Below, piece after piece: positions 23,429 through 36,060 of a stretch of 64,000 bases of DNA (position 1 is the first letter of the stretch; each line of letters opens with the position of its first letter). Both the position numbers and the translations under genes were made by a program. The stretch covers positions 32,953,501 to 33,017,500 of the forward strand of contig CM065397.1 in NCBI GenBank assembly GCA_033060915.1, read 5' to 3'. The notes beneath the pieces are model-generated. The model made no database searches. It was not told where the DNA came from and worked only from the letters and a program-made list of their open reading frames with translations. This stretch comes from Euryodendron excelsum. Its lineage: Eukaryota; Streptophyta; Magnoliopsida; Ericales; Pentaphylacaceae.

Positions 23429-26400
23429 TTAAGTCAGAAAGATAACATCAGGGTTACGTATATGTAAATTCAGAGTCGCCAACTCTTTCCATTTAGCTCT
23501 TGGACCATGAACATGAGAGGAGATGCTCCACATGGTATCCCCAGGCTGCATCTTTCTCACACCTTTTGAGGATGATTTTACCATTGCATTTGACTTCAAA
23601 TGAAGATGCTTTTTGTTTTTAGCCATTCCACTAGCGAGCAACCAGCGGGCTCCAGACTGTTCTTCTGTTGTGGTACCCCAGTGCTGTTTCTTGCTAGGCT
23701 CAGTGTTAAATCCCGCAACATGAACTTCAGTGATTTTGAACCAAGGAATACCGCCATCAATTCTCTTCTCCTGTTTTTTTTCAGCATTAATCCCCTCAAC
23801 CACTTTATCTAAAAGATCAACCTCTTCCTCATTATCACTTCTTTCTGAAACTCTGTGATTCACTTTTGGTTTCAGATCAACAAAAACCCTCTCCACCTGA
23901 ACAAGAGCAAGCATCGGCGCACCAACGGTTTCATAGTCTCGGAGGGGATCTCTGAGCTGCACCCTTAGAGCTACTGTGAAGTTATTCCCTAAAAGGCCAC
24001 AACTTCTGGCAATTGGTTTGTCCCATTTGGTGCTACGTGTCAAAATTCCGCTAATAAAATCCATGTTTTCAGCCAGATGAGCTGCAAGGATCTTGGAAGT
24101 TCTTTCACTAATTTCATCCTCATCTCCAAAAACTCCAGCATCTAACCTCATCCACTCATCCAATGTTATAGACAAGCTTATTAGTTCATCAACATCATCA
24201 CCTTCATTTTTGACCTCCAATGGTTGCAACCCAGCAGCTCCTTCCAAAATGAAAGAGCCACAAACTTTGACACTCTTGCCCAGAAAGACAGAGGTTTGCC
24301 CAATAGACTGGGGCCTAATTCTTGAAGGTGCTTCCTCATCCGACATGCCAGACTGAATTCTCAGCCCCTCAATTGAGAGGGCTTCAATCTTATCCATAGC
24401 CAAAGGAGCAAGATCTTCCAGAGAAACATAATCTGAATCTATCTCATCACATATTGAACTTGAGTTCAGGTTTTTATAAGCGCAATCAAGAGAGACCTTA
24501 AATTTCTTGTCCATACGAATTGAATCTTGCCCATCCTCTGAGTGTCGCTGCAAATAAGGCAGACTGTCACAGAAATCACAAAATAAATGTAATTAGGCAT
24601 TAATATAACGTCAAGAAATGGAAATTTTTGAAAAATTGAAATGCTGCAAATGAATTGAGTAGAGAACTACCAGACCTCTCGGGAGCCTCCAATCTGGATG
24701 CAACTTCCCATGCTGCTTGCTGCATCATCTTCCCATAGATATCTTCCAAAGGCATTAACTTATTTACCTGCATAGACATCTTCTCAAATCCAACTGATGC
24801 CCAATGCTGTAATATCTCCATAATACTAGAACCCATCGCTACAGGTAGCACAACTGGAGTAGCAACTTGCATAATCAAGCACCCACCATTTTTAGCATTT
24901 CTGAAAAGTGCGGGATTCATAGATCGCAGGAAACCTCCATCCTTTGTCCGAACAATTGGACCCAAGCCTTCTCCTATAGGAGGAAATTCCAGTGGCTCTT
25001 CAGGGGGAAGATAGACTGGACTTCCAAATCCACCAGGGCTAGTGCAAGGCGAATTCTGAAAAACATTCTCATTCAGACCCCATTGTCTCATAAGGGCTTC
25101 AGTCTCCAGGTTTTCAAGGATGCTGACATTTCTTTTACTTCTCACAGACTGGCCAATCCTCTCACAGTCCTCATCCTTCTCAGCAGCTTGAATAACCAAT
25201 GGCAAAACAAAATTATCAGAGAGATCTCCCCATTCGGCCGTTGGACCAGCACCACCAAATTCCACATGCTTTTCCTCCCCATCAAAATTAAGAATGAAGT
25301 CACCTAAAGCTAAGGCTTCCTTCTCAAACTGTTTCAAAAGAATCCCTCTAGGAGACTCAGGCTCACTATCAGCACCCAATTCTAATTGATTCTGCTCAAT
25401 AGCCAACATCTTCAAGAAATCATTTGCAACAGATTCAGTAACATCATCCAAGCTAAGTGATTTTACCATCTTACCTGCTTTATAACTTGATCTATTCTCT
25501 GTGTAGTTTCCTTGCTCAAAAAACTCGTTTATGTCCAACAAAGAATCGAGATCTCCTGATTCCGAAATTGACAGATGATGTTTTACTGAGTCAAGTTCTT
25601 CAATCGTTAATTCTTGGGGGAAAAAATCATTTCCTTCATATCTGCTGTCTTCCATCACAAAATTATCTTTGAAATTACCAGAAACTTCATCTCTTGAATC
25701 ACATCCCATCTCCCCATCAACTGCTGTCTCATCATCCTTGAAGATCTCAGTCACATCTATAGTTTCAATTGCACAATCTTCAGAAGTTTGAGCAGCATCT
25801 TCTAATTTCACCTGTTCCTTCATGGACAATTCTATCCCCTGCTCAATTACAGTAAACTCAGTATTGAGACACTTGTTTTCAAAATTGTCATGAGAGGACT
25901 CGGGAAAATAACCAGGCTTTGGTTTGAGGGGATCGGCCTGATCACAAAGGAAATCAAACTCCTGTGAACTGCCAAACTTTGCCTCATCAACTCTCTGATA
26001 GAGAAAATTTATCGACCGAGCAAGCTCTGACCCTCGATTTGGAATAAGTTCACTGAGAATTTTTATATCTAAAGATTGTGATGGGAGGTGGGATCCATGG
26101 TTTGAACTACTTGGAACACTTCCAACCCTCCGTAGCATTCCACAACCACCATCCTGGCCAATATTCATAGAACGATCCATTGTGCTCGGCTTACTCTCCT
26201 TCAAAATCTTAGGAATAATATTAGTACCTGATTCTAACGAATTATCCCCCATTACTGAAAACCCAAAACTAACATTTAGTATAGCACCTTTGGCTTTCCC
26301 TGTGAGCTTAAAGCTGGTTGTCCACTTTCCTGAGCTCTTTTCCTCCTCCAACTCCTCCAAAGTAAGGGGAAGCAACCTTGTGAGATCAATCCAATGCTTC

Positions 26401-26960
26401 CCTATATCAAGCCCTGGAGCCCCAATCACAGAAGCATAAAGCAAAAAGAGCTTAGGCTCATATTTTGCTGAATGGTGATGCCCATTTCTACTACCATATA
26501 CAGAACACTGATGCATCAAAGTCTCTTCAAATTCAGCCATACCCTGACAAACCCGAGCAGGACGAGTTTGCAGCAACTCATCCTTCCTTTTCCACCTGAC
26601 ACACAAACTAATGTCATTGAAATCCGACGGCAACCCTTCAATTGCATGTACATGGAGAAAGAACCAACTTCTGAACGGACGATTGCGAATGTGGGTCAGT
26701 GCCTTTAAGGGCTTCCAGTTCCAAATTGACGACTTCTTGTCCTTATGCAATAAGTCTTCATCAGCAAAGTCCGAGTTGGATTTTGCAGAACGTGTTTTAC
26801 CAGCAGACTTGGATCGGCGATCAGATGGTGAAATTACATTGTTTGGAGGGGCTTTGTGTAGATAAAGGGCTCTGCTTATTTCCTCAATATCGCGCAATAA
26901 CCGACCACTACTCGAATTACCACCATTGTCCTTCCCAGATTCAACTTTGGACGACAACAT
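23429..26960 (-). CDS. PMIR1: PLASTID MOVEMENT IMPAIRED 1-RELATED protein
   Basis: Two exons on the - strand: 26960-24676 and 24563-23429, joined across a 112-base GT-AG intron. Together they make 3420 bases, 1139 aa, with no internal stop. The start is the ATG at 26960-26958 (MLSSKVESGKDNGG), as in plant PMIR1. Upstream in-frame codons lack an ATG. Residues ~80-235 form an N-terminal C2 domain, opening WNWKPLKALTHIRNRPF and including AIEGLPSDFNDISLCVRWK and LTLEELEEEKSSGKWT. A long acidic linker follows (~240-600). The conserved C-terminal PMI1 region starts near LETEALMRQWGLNE and ends with a LysM-like MQPGDTMWSISSHVHG ... WKELATLNLHIRNPDV. PMI1 and its relatives are cytosolic or plasma-membrane-associated proteins needed in Arabidopsis for actin-based chloroplast and nuclear movement in response to light. 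The protein stops at VIFLT, where relatives continue with about ten more residues (PNETIR...), so its extreme C-terminus is shortened. Frame otherwise intact and likely functional. Confidence 0.93.
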
Positions 26961-27430
26961 CTTCACATCAAGCAATCTAAAACTTCAAACAAATCAAACA
27001 GAACCTGCACTAAGAAATCATCACCAGGAAAAAGAAACAAAAAAATTCCTCTTGTCAGATTGCATAGAATATCGTGGAAAACGAGAATAAAGCAAAATTT
27101 GGGTATCTAATGTTTCTCTGTATCTTCGAAAACGAATGACCCAACACAACCGTCCCAACTAGTTGAACCGAACAGATCATCAAGCAAGTGGACTCTCTTC
27201 AGCGTTTCTCTTCAATCAAACACCCAACAAAAAGATATATACACATATATACACACATACAATCACAAGTACTGCATACAAATTTTCCAGTTCAGAGCCG
27301 TAGTCACATGCTTACCGGTATTCAGAATCGACGTTGTTCAATGGATTCGACCCTCCAGTATCCGTGTAAGAAGAAGCAAAAGAAGAGTCATAAAGGAAGT
27401 GTTAAGGCAGAGATTTAGCAGGAGATATTC
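26961..27430 (-). promoter_or_regulatory. 5'UTR with probable leader intron of the PMI1-related gene
   Basis: On the - strand a good donor, CCG|GTAAGC, lies at about 27316. A plausible acceptor, GTGCAG, lies at about 27005, just upstream of the start codon. A CT-rich stretch with (CTT)n at 27449-27468 would lie in or just upstream of the first non-coding exon. Leader introns are common in this family. No cDNA is available to confirm it. Confidence 0.5.
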
Positions 27431-28920
27431 TCGGGATCGTGTATTATATTTCTTCTTCTTCTTCTTCTTCTCCAACACCCTCGACCACGGCCCACGAGTT
27501 TCTTGTACGCGTTGAAAATGCTTTGTTTTACTTTTCTTCATTTAAAGAAAAATGATATAAATAACTGCTTTGTCTTACTTCTTAATGTTTTAAAGAGGGC
27601 TAAGTTGGGATGAGTCGTAATGATAGGGCAGTGAAGCTATGTAACTGTTGAGTTATTATTATGTGTTATTAAAGCATCACGTCACCCTTGTTATTTTGTG
27701 TTGTTAAAATATTTTACTTATTTTGTGTTATTAAAATATCACGTTATTCTTATTCTTTCTTTCATTATATTTATGAGTTATGTCTTTCATCTATGATATT
27801 TATGAGTTATTACAATCTAAAGTGGGTCCCGAGATGAGTTTTGTAAAAGTTTTTAAAACATATTTATATGAGGACTCATTCATTATAAAAGGATGGACAA
27901 TAATGACATGGCGTGACACTTCAAGATTATTGAAAAAAATTTATTTTTAAAATTATGATCTAAAATCATTAAGCATTTTGATTTGAAATGAAAACAACAA
28001 AATTAACATCATTCTAGTTAGAAATTATGCATATGAATCTAGGTTGTATAACATGATATTGAAAAGAAAAAAAAAAAAAGAAATGAAGAGAAAAATGTTG
28101 GGGTTGAGAAGTGTTAGCGTGTGCATTCACCTGGGTTTATGGTCAACATCATACTTTGGGTAGTCGAATTGGGAGATAAATCGCTTTATTTATTTATTTA
28201 AGTTTTAGGCCACAAGAACCGTGTGATTCAAGGTCCATATTCACAAATTAAACTCTTTATCTTGCTATTGAAGATCTAGAAGTGATGGTATTACAAGTAA
28301 TATGATATTATTGATATTATATTATTGCAAATTTTAAGATATATACGCAAAACTCGTGATTAAAGAGAGAGATTGTTGTTCTTATAATTATAAGAAAGTT
28401 TACCATTAGTAAAAGAAGTATTGACTCCTATCTAACATGTATGGTAAGCATGAAAAATGAAGTTAATGTAAGAAAAAAATATTACTCTCTGTAGAGGATC
28501 ATAATAAAGGGTAGCGTAATAAAAAAAATAGAAAGAGAACAATTAACATTTTTTAAATAGAAAAAGGTAGACGAAGAAGAAAATTAGAACAAAAACAAAC
28601 TTAATACACTGGGAAAAGTAACTACTACATTCTAGCATGTTGACCATTCTATTTTAAGTTAATTATATAATATCAAATGTGTTTTATTTCTCTCACAAAT
28701 GGAGGTAGGTTCTATTTAAGTTAAGTATGTAATATCAAATTTGTTTTATTTCTGTGACGGGCACAAAATCTTTTTTTTTTTTTTTTCCTGTAATGTCTCT
28801 ATCTTTCAATTTATCTCAGTTTCGTATTTCTTCCTTTGCTTGGAGTGCTTTGTTTGAGGTTCACTATTTTTCATGAATTGTTTCCAGGCCATCATGTCAA
28901 GTATTATTGTCAAAATCCTT
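27431..28920. other. Promoter side and AT-rich intergenic DNA
   Basis: No gene. It includes short direct repeats 'ttattttgtgttattaaaatat' (27690-27745) and 'gtaatatcaaat(g/t)tgttttatttct' (28668 and 28729). Proximal sequence probably contains the promoter of the PMI1-related gene. Confidence 0.5.
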
Positions 28921-29071
28921 ACGTTTCGTTTAAAATTCAGATTTTTAATAAATATATATATATATATATAAGAGAAAAAATAACAAAAATATTTTTTTAT
29001 TTTGTTATCTTTTCTCTCACATATTCTTTTTTTTTTTTTTCTACCAAAAATCCGAATTTCAAACGGAACGT
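28921..29071. mobile_element. Foldback MITE, copy B
   Basis: A 151-bp foldback. The left end 'acgtttcgtttaaaattcag' is the reverse complement of the right end 'gaatttcaaacggaacgt'. Complementarity continues inward through 'agagaaaaaataacaaaaat' against 'attttgttatcttttctct'. A (TA)n expansion (28954-28970) breaks one arm. It shares ends with copy A at 13760-13895. Confidence 0.7.
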
Positions 29072-29930
29072 TTATAATTCTTGGTCTAAAGGGTGCTTGT
29101 TATCCAGTCACAAAAATGCAACTCTATCCTTACCTGTTTTTGTTTTTTATATGACCGGATGTTTGAGTCAGTTTGCTCGCACCACAACTCATTTTGAAAC
29201 TTGCGCTATCCTCCCGTTCCACACACATCGGATAATTACACGGCCAACAATTCAAAAAGTGACTCTAAAAAATTGATAACACTTAAAAGATTTTAAGTCT
29301 CAAACCTTAAAGGAAACAAACTCCTGGACCCAAGGCATTGACCACCAAGTCAACTCCTTGAAGTTACCTATTAATAAAGAAGCACAAACATGCGAGACAA
29401 TGTGGACACACCCACACGATAATTTTAAAAAAAATATACAAGACACAATATGACAGAGACATGGTAAAATATATGTTTTATATATTTTTGCATTTTATAT
29501 ATATTTTACTCAAACATAATTTAAAAATTATACTATAACAATAATTAAAATTAAATATCATCTACTACATATAAGGCTTAAACAACAAACTAGGAATAAA
29601 ATTATATCATTTTTAATTTACAATTAGTTCTCAAATTAATTTTTTCAAACTTACAATATATTTTATGCGTATTTATGTAATAGGCGCATGTATCTTCTAA
29701 TTGTTTGTAATGTGTCAAGTTTCAAAAAAATTATAAAAATAATAAAATACTTCTGGACATGTTTCTAGGAAGATTCCAAGGACTATTGCGCTTGACATGA
29801 ACATGACATTTTTTTTTTTAAATGTCCGTACTTTTTAGTGTATTAGTATAGCTACTAAATTTTTTTTTTTTTTTTCAGTCAATCAAGTTTTTAATTCCCA
29901 CTCCACCTTGGTGTTGAGGAGTAGCAAAAA
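29072..29930. other. AT-rich spacer
   Basis: No gene or element end recognised. Poly-T runs at 29810-29820 and 29860-29876. The open frame at 28836-29276 runs through copy B of the MITE and is not credible. Confidence 0.5.
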
Positions 29931-30250
29931 GTGTTTGAACTAACTTTTCCGGAACTAGTTTTTGAGCTCTGGTCCTAACCACAAGAAAGCCTCACGTAGT
30001 TTTTCAATATCCCTCCAATGAGTTCTTTATAGTCGTCCCTTGTCTTCATGTCTCGTTGCGATCAAGGGAACACCTAAATATCTCTGGGATAAATTCGCTT
30101 AAGAGTCTTCAGAATGTCTATCAATTCTTGCTTAGAAGACTGTAGCTTCAACACCAGCAAATGTATTTCGTTTAAGGTTAACTAGTTGATACAGTCACTA
30201 CTACAAAATGGGCAAATGTATTTCGTTTAAGGTTAACTAGTTGACACAGT
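29931..30250 (-). pseudogene. LINE reverse transcriptase relic, piece 3
   Basis: On the - strand, frameshifted fragments read 'AGVEATV' then 'QRYLGVPLIATRHEDKG' and 'WRDIEKLREAFLW'. AGV-x-TT and RYLGxPLI-x-TR are hallmark blocks of plant L1-type RT (thumb side). It joins in order with 33242-33278 and 36988-37060 once the two insertions are ignored. Heavily mutated. Confidence 0.6.
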
Positions 30251-30266
30251 CACTGCTACAAAATGG
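30157..30266 (+). repeat. 55-bp tandem duplication spanning the CACTA end
   Basis: The unit starts 'gcaaatgtatttcgtttaag' and runs through LINE sequence into the CACTA terminus 'cact(a/g)ctacaaaatgg'. Copies are 30157-30211 and 30212-30266. The outer copy keeps CACTACTACAAAATGG at 30196 and the inner copy begins CACTGCTACAAAATGG at 30251. Confidence 0.85.
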
Positions 30267-31128
30267 GGTGAAGAAGGCACTCTATTCCCGGCGTTTTTCA
30301 GAAACGCTGTTATATGTCCATTTACACCGGCGTTTTTAAAAAAACGCCATTTCATATGTAAATAAGGCAACACTGAATATATCTTGCATGACAAATACCG
30401 GCACTTGAAGAAAAGCACCGTAAAATGGTTAAAAAAGCGCCGTTTCATATGAAAAGACATCATTTCTTTTTGGGTAAAATTTTCCCTTTCCCCCTCTTTT
30501 CTTTTTCTCTCAATGAAAAGCCCTATGCAGGCATTTGTGCCGTTTCACCCTCTTGATGATCGAGCTCCCTCAGGTGGCCGTCGTTGGCAGCCACAGCAGA
30601 GGCAATCAAGCGCCTTGGCATTTGTGCCGTTTCACCCTCTCTTCCCCTCTCTCTTATTATGTACATTGTGCTTGAGTGAGTAGATTTGAATTTTGAATGG
30701 AGCCTTGGCAGCTTGATTGAGTAGGTGAGAATTGGCCATTTTATCTCATTTTCTCACTTCGAAAGCAAGCCATGCTTCCATCCCCATTCTCTGTCTCACT
30801 TCTCCAGCCGCAGCACTAGCACTAGCACCAGCACCAACACCAGCACCACCATCCCATGGTGGTGGTACCAATGCATCTCTCATCTCCTTTTCTCATTCTC
30901 ATTTTCTCCTCTCTCTTCAGTGGACACCCATTCACTGGCAAAACCACCATCTGCCTTCTTTCCAAACGCCACACCACGACCATTGACCATCGAGCAAGTC
31001 CCCTCTTTTTTTCCACCTACCCAAACCCTCTTTCTTTCTCTTGCCTTCCCTGCCCTTAACCATGAAGCACCTCCTCTAAGCTCATGTAATAGGGTATTTG
31101 TGGTACTCGAAACTTTTCTATATATGCT

Positions 31129-31166
<38 letters not shown>

Positions 31167-33241
31167 TTCCTTCGCAAAAACAGAGAACAACCACGGAAGT
31201 GCTTGAGAAGTAGCTCCAGTTCAAAGAGAAAGCAAAAAAAATGTCTTGGAGGTTAAGTAATTTCTCTCTGTCTTTCTTACCCTTTCTTCTATCCCACTCT
31301 CTCTCATGGAATTTTATTCATTTTCTGTTTGGCAAGAAGAAAAGAATCCATTAAAACCAAAGCATTAATTGTATGCTTTGCTTGCAGAGAACAAGGGACA
31401 GAAGAATGTTGACACAAAGAAAAGGCAAGGAAGAACTTATTGGAAGAGCGGTTAGCCTTTGGTTTTTGTGGGTAATATGGTTTAATTTTTTTGTTTCATT
31501 AAATTAATTCTGTATCTTTAATTTTAATACCATAGTGTGTGATTGATATGAGGAATTTTAATATCAGAAATATGAAAAAATTCTAACTTATTTTATCTTT
31601 TTTTTTTAATTTTTTAATTTTTGGTTCTTTAGTTTAAGCTAGTGATATGAATGACTTGGAGGTTATGTGGAAGCAGTAATTATATATGACCTTTTAATGG
31701 TTAAAATTGATTACATCTGGTTAGATAAAAACAATGAATTACAAGGTGATCAGTTTAGTTAAAGGATTACTACCCTGTTTGCTATTTAAAAGCTGAATTT
31801 TTATTGTTTTCTTGTTTGCTATTAAAGGTTTACTACCCTGTTTGCTGTTTAAAAGCTGAATTTTGCCCTATAATGTTTCCAACTACATGTTATTTAGTAG
31901 CATTGCCTTTATCAATGTGGTTCAATTTTGGTTTTTGAAGTTAATTGGTTGTTCTTCAAGTTCAAGCTACTGATCAACACTATCGGGTAGTAAAGACAAG
32001 GCCTAATGAGTTACAAGAGGAAGAAAAAGAATAGGATAATGGAGATTTTGAAGGTATTGCGAATATGGTAAATTCCAGCCATGTCATGGATTTGAAGCAT
32101 TATATGGACATTACATTTTTACTACTGGACATTTTATTCTTTTGCTGGCATTTTGAATGTTAGTTTTGGATTCAATGACTATTAATAGTGAATGTTAACA
32201 TTTGACTCTGTAATGTAAGTTAGCCAAAAAAAATTGAGAAATTTTGTTAATTGATAGTATTGAGTTAAGCATGTGTTTAGCATTATTAAAAATATATAGC
32301 AAGCTATTTGAAAAGATCAGGAAAAGTTATTTTCTTTAATGTAATAGTTTCTAATAATGTCATCTTTGTAATTATTAGAAAATATATTCGGCATATCCTT
32401 TTTTATTGTTTATATAAAATGAAAATCACCCCCCTTCCTCTACATCAACCTAAAGGTATGTCTAATGAGTGTTGGTGAGATTTGATGAAACTTTTTAGCT
32501 TGCCATGAAAGGCAAAGAACTTCTGTTCCTTCCTTGCACCCCCAAGGGAATTTATCTAGTCTTGAAATTTGGATATACTTACTCTATTGTCCATTCTTGA
32601 ATTTATTTTGTGTCTTGGGGTTTGTTTAGTTTCTCCTATTCTTATGTAGTAGGATAAGAATGTTGTGATACATCATTGTGTTTTTTGCATTTGGGAGGGT
32701 GACTTCAAATTTTCATAGTTACTGTTTATTAGTACTTCTTTCAATAATGGCATTTTGCCTTCAAATGATATGTGAACTTGATTAAGTACTGCTATTCTAT
32801 TGGATGTTGAAACACTTAGTGAAATAGGGGCACAAATGATTTTTTATTAGATATATTAGCTGAGAAATAGGGGCAGAAATGAATTTTTTTTTTAATGATT
32901 GAGACTTTTTCCGGCGTTTTTAGAAGCGCCGCTAATTCCCAATTTTACCGGCGCTTTATAAACTTTTACCGGCGCTTTTAAAAAATGTCATTAAAATTTA
33001 CTAGCCAGAAAATGGTGACCGGCAACTGGTTATTTGTGGTACTTTAAAAATGCCGAAAACAAAACGCCGGAATAAAAAACGCCGAAAAAAATAATAAAAT
33101 GCCAGGAAGTATTCCCGACATTGATATCGTTGGCGGTTTTGTAAAGCGTCGGTAAAAACGCCGAAAAAGGCTTTACCGGCATTGTTTGTGACTTTTCCCG
33201 GCATTTTAAAAGCGTCGGCAAAACCCATTTTTGTTGTAGTG
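30251..33241. mobile_element. Non-autonomous CACTA transposon (2991 bp)
   Basis: Ends CACTGCTACAAAATGGG and CCCATTTTTGTTGTAGTG are inverted repeats of the CACTA superfamily, flanked by the 3-bp duplication AGT (30248-30250, 33242-33244). Both ends carry clustered subterminal repeats of ccggcgttttt/aaacgcc type (30285-30445; 32908-33225), the expected transposase-binding sites. The interior (30480-32900) has no TNP2-like transposase. It has a CT microsatellite at 31132-31161 and a 'ttactaccctgtttgct' duplication (31767 and 31829). Inserted in the LINE relic. Confidence 0.9.
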
Positions 33242-33278
33242 AGTTGCTTGAATAGCCTTTGCGATTTTATGAAACATA
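33242..33278 (-). pseudogene. LINE reverse transcriptase relic, piece 2 (37 bp)
   Basis: A 37-base island between the CACTA element and the small copia element. In - frame it reads FHKIAKAIQAT and links piece 1 (YADD motif) to piece 3. It is identifiable only because both insertions can be removed. Confidence 0.55.
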
Positions 33279-33293
33279 TGTTAGAATAACTGT

Positions 33294-33325
<32 letters not shown>

Positions 33326-33559
33326 ATAATATCTCCATTGTATTAAACTGAATGAATTACAATAGAAGACATCAACACTATATATAGGACTACAAGGAGT
33401 GCCATACAAAAAACCTATACACTAGAAAAACTTAAATTAAAGAAAAAAAGAATCAATTCAATATATGTATAATATATACTAACATATATAGAATATATAT
33501 TAACAGTTCCTCGCAAACTCAAGGTGGTAATGTAGAAACCAAATTGAGTTTGCAAACTA

Positions 33560-34880
33560 AATCATAAAACTGTTTAGGGAATGAGACTTGGTGAAGATAT
33601 TAGCATCCTCAGGAAATAGATCAATAGTAGGATCAGTGAAGTAAGGAGTAGAAGGAGAAGATGATAAATGAAATGAAGATAAAGAAGAGAACATCTTATG
33701 TTCCCAAAAGACAACATGGCTAGAGACACGAAGACGTTTGGACAAGGAATCCCAACATTGATAACATTTATGCTTAATCCTATAGCCTAAGAAACAACAA
33801 AGGCGAGCTTGAGACTCTAATTTTGTACACTCACGAGGCTGAAGTAAGACAAAATAGGCACACCCAAAAACACAAAGGGAATAATAATCAGGGGTAGAAC
33901 CATACAGATGCTCATAGGAGTGAGGTTACCAAGAGGAGTAGAAGGAACACTGTTAATGGTGTAAGCAACAGTGAGAGCAGCTTCATCCCAACCATTCAAG
34001 ACAAGAGGCAGAGATAAGAAGAGCACATGTAGTATCAAGGAGATGACGATATTTTCATTCAGCACAACCATTTTGTTGTGAAGTACCAGGACAGGAACAA
34101 TGAGGAATGGTCCCATGCTCATGAAGAAAGGCAAGAAAAGAATTGTCACAATATGCTTTAGCATTATCAGATCGAAAGACTTTAATGTCATAGAAAAATT
34201 GTGTTTTGACCATGTGAGTAAAATCATAATAAGTTTATTGAAATTGAGAATGACTTTACAAGAAATAAATCCAGGTATATTTAGAAAAATCATCAATAAA
34301 TATAACAAAATACTTGGATTTTCCCATAATAGAATTGGGGGAAGGTCCCCAAACATCAAAGTGAATTAAGTCAGAAGGAGCTAAGGAGAAAGAAGTACTA
34401 TTATTAAAGGATAAAGCCAATTATTTGGCAAGTTAACAAAATTGACAATCAAGGTGTTCATTAGGGACAGAACCTAAAACACCTTTGAATAAAAGAAAAC
34501 GTAAATAATCTAAGAAAACATGACCTAATTGTGAGTGCCAAAGACCAAGAGAGGAGTTAGGAGCAGATGAAATAACAGTAGGGGTGACAGCATCAGTCTG
34601 AGTAGGAAGGTAAAGGTGAAGGTGAAGGTGAATAAGCTAAAATAGGCGACTATGTTTATAGCCTATCCTAAGAGTTTGGACTATGTTTATGGCCTATCCC
34701 AAGAGTTTGTGCCGTTTGCGGATCCTGTACAATATAACCAGTAGAAGAGAAAAGAACAATAAGATTAAGATTACATAATTGGCTAATGGAGATAAGATTT
34801 AGTGTGAGTCTAGAAATGTAACAAGCATGCGGAAGGGCAAGACTGAGAGTGGAGACATTGCCAACATGATTAATAGTCAT
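33560..34880 (-). pseudogene. Protease end and integrase pseudogene of the small copia element
   Basis: 34880-34668 carries 'ISRLTLNLISISQLCNLN', the end of protease and the link to pre-integrase. Around 34360-33820, in shifted frames, the integrase core is visible: 'FDVWGPSPNS', 'FIDDFSKYTW', 'FRSDNAKAYC' (second Asp) and 'CPGTSQQNG'. Beyond it, 33745-33557 encodes the usual linker start (VSSHVVFWEH). The purine tract and 3' LTR then follow directly. Confidence 0.75.
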
Positions 34881-35149
34881 ATGAGACCCATCAGCGGTAT
34901 AATGATAAGAAAAGTAGACATAGAGGATTTAAACGAAAAGGCAGACAAGTTAGAAGTCATACGATTGTTACACTCAGAATCGAAGAACCACGAAAAAATA
35001 CCTAGAGTAGTAAATAAGGCAATAGATGGTGGATTACCATATGTAGACATGAACTGTTGAAAGAGTGGAGAAAGATCACTAACACTGATTATAGAGGAGG
35101 AGCAAGGAATAGTAGAATCCTCTGCAGTGGCAGTAGCAGACTGAAGGTG

Positions 35150-36060
35150 AAAGTCTCAACGATGAGGATTTTTTAGGCAATCAGCAAGATAATGACGAGG
35201 ACCACGCCAATGACAATGCTTGCAGATCCAAATGGGACAAGTAAGTAGACGATGGTCAGTGGCATAGTAGAATGTGTAGGCATCCTCTCAGGAAGGAGGA
35301 CTAGAAAAGGTCCCAGTAGACTAATTAGAAAAGCTACAGGAACCACCAGAAGCCAAAGAATCTCGAGAACCACCGGAAGAGCCTCTGAAAGAAATGGTGG
35401 AGCGAGAATTAGATATGGCAAGTACTAAGTGCACAAATGTTGGGTGAATGAGACCAAAACGAGTCTCCCCGGACAAAAGCTTAGAAATAGCATGTTCCAA
35501 GGTAGGAAGAGGGCAACGATGTAAAAAAAAGGCTCGAACATGAGAAACATAATCAGGCGCTGCTAATTGTGGTAGAGAGCAAACTGAGCAACATCATCGG
35601 AGCAGATCTAAGTAGGCTCAGATAGAATCAACTAGTTCCATAAAGTATACATCTAAGACAGGAAGGCATTGATAGACTAGCCAAGTTCTTGTTTCAGACG
35701 ATGTAGAGAAATCAAAAGCTGGTGCTGAAGGGCAAGGTCTGTTGTAATAAAACGGTTGGTCAGAATGGCTCAGATAAAGTGAGTATTGTCAAAGTGCCCA
35801 AACTGGAGGCTGATGGAGGGAATGGATGTATTTTGAAACCAAGTGATGATCTGATGATTCTTACTATCACATTCCTCAAGTCGTTCAGTGAATTCTGTAG
35901 TCGTTTTAGCTACATCTTTAACAAGTTTCTGAATATCTCCAATAACACAGCGCCAAAATTTTCTTCTTTTTAGAAAACTGGACATAGCTTGAGACCAAAA
36001 AATATAATTAGGACCCTCTAAAGTAACAACAATAGGTCTAGATATCTCAGAATGCTCCAT
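35150..36060 (-). pseudogene. gag: gag pseudogene of the small copia element
   Basis: Starts at the ATG 36060-36058 with MEHSEISRPIVVTLEGPN, followed by 'YIFWSQAMSSFLKRRKFWR', a UBN2-type gag N-terminus. Near 35170-35220 the frame reads CKHCHWRGPRHYLADC, a zinc knuckle two residues longer than CX2CX4HX4C. Frameshifts lie between the two parts (about 35420-35760). Confidence 0.7.

Noticed and set aside
26961..26975. Longer start for the PMI1-related protein at 26975.
   Set aside because: The codon there is TTG, not ATG. The first ATG is at 26960-26958 and matches the N-terminus of relatives.
24867..26980. Several + strand frames (e.g. 24867-25307, 26611-26980).
   Set aside because: They are antisense shadows of the intact 1139-aa PMI1-related coding sequence.
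30725..31213. 162-codon Ser/Thr/His-rich frame inside the CACTA element as a captured gene.
   Set aside because: Low-complexity CT-rich composition, overlapping frames on both strands and no domain signature. It ends in a (CT)n microsatellite.
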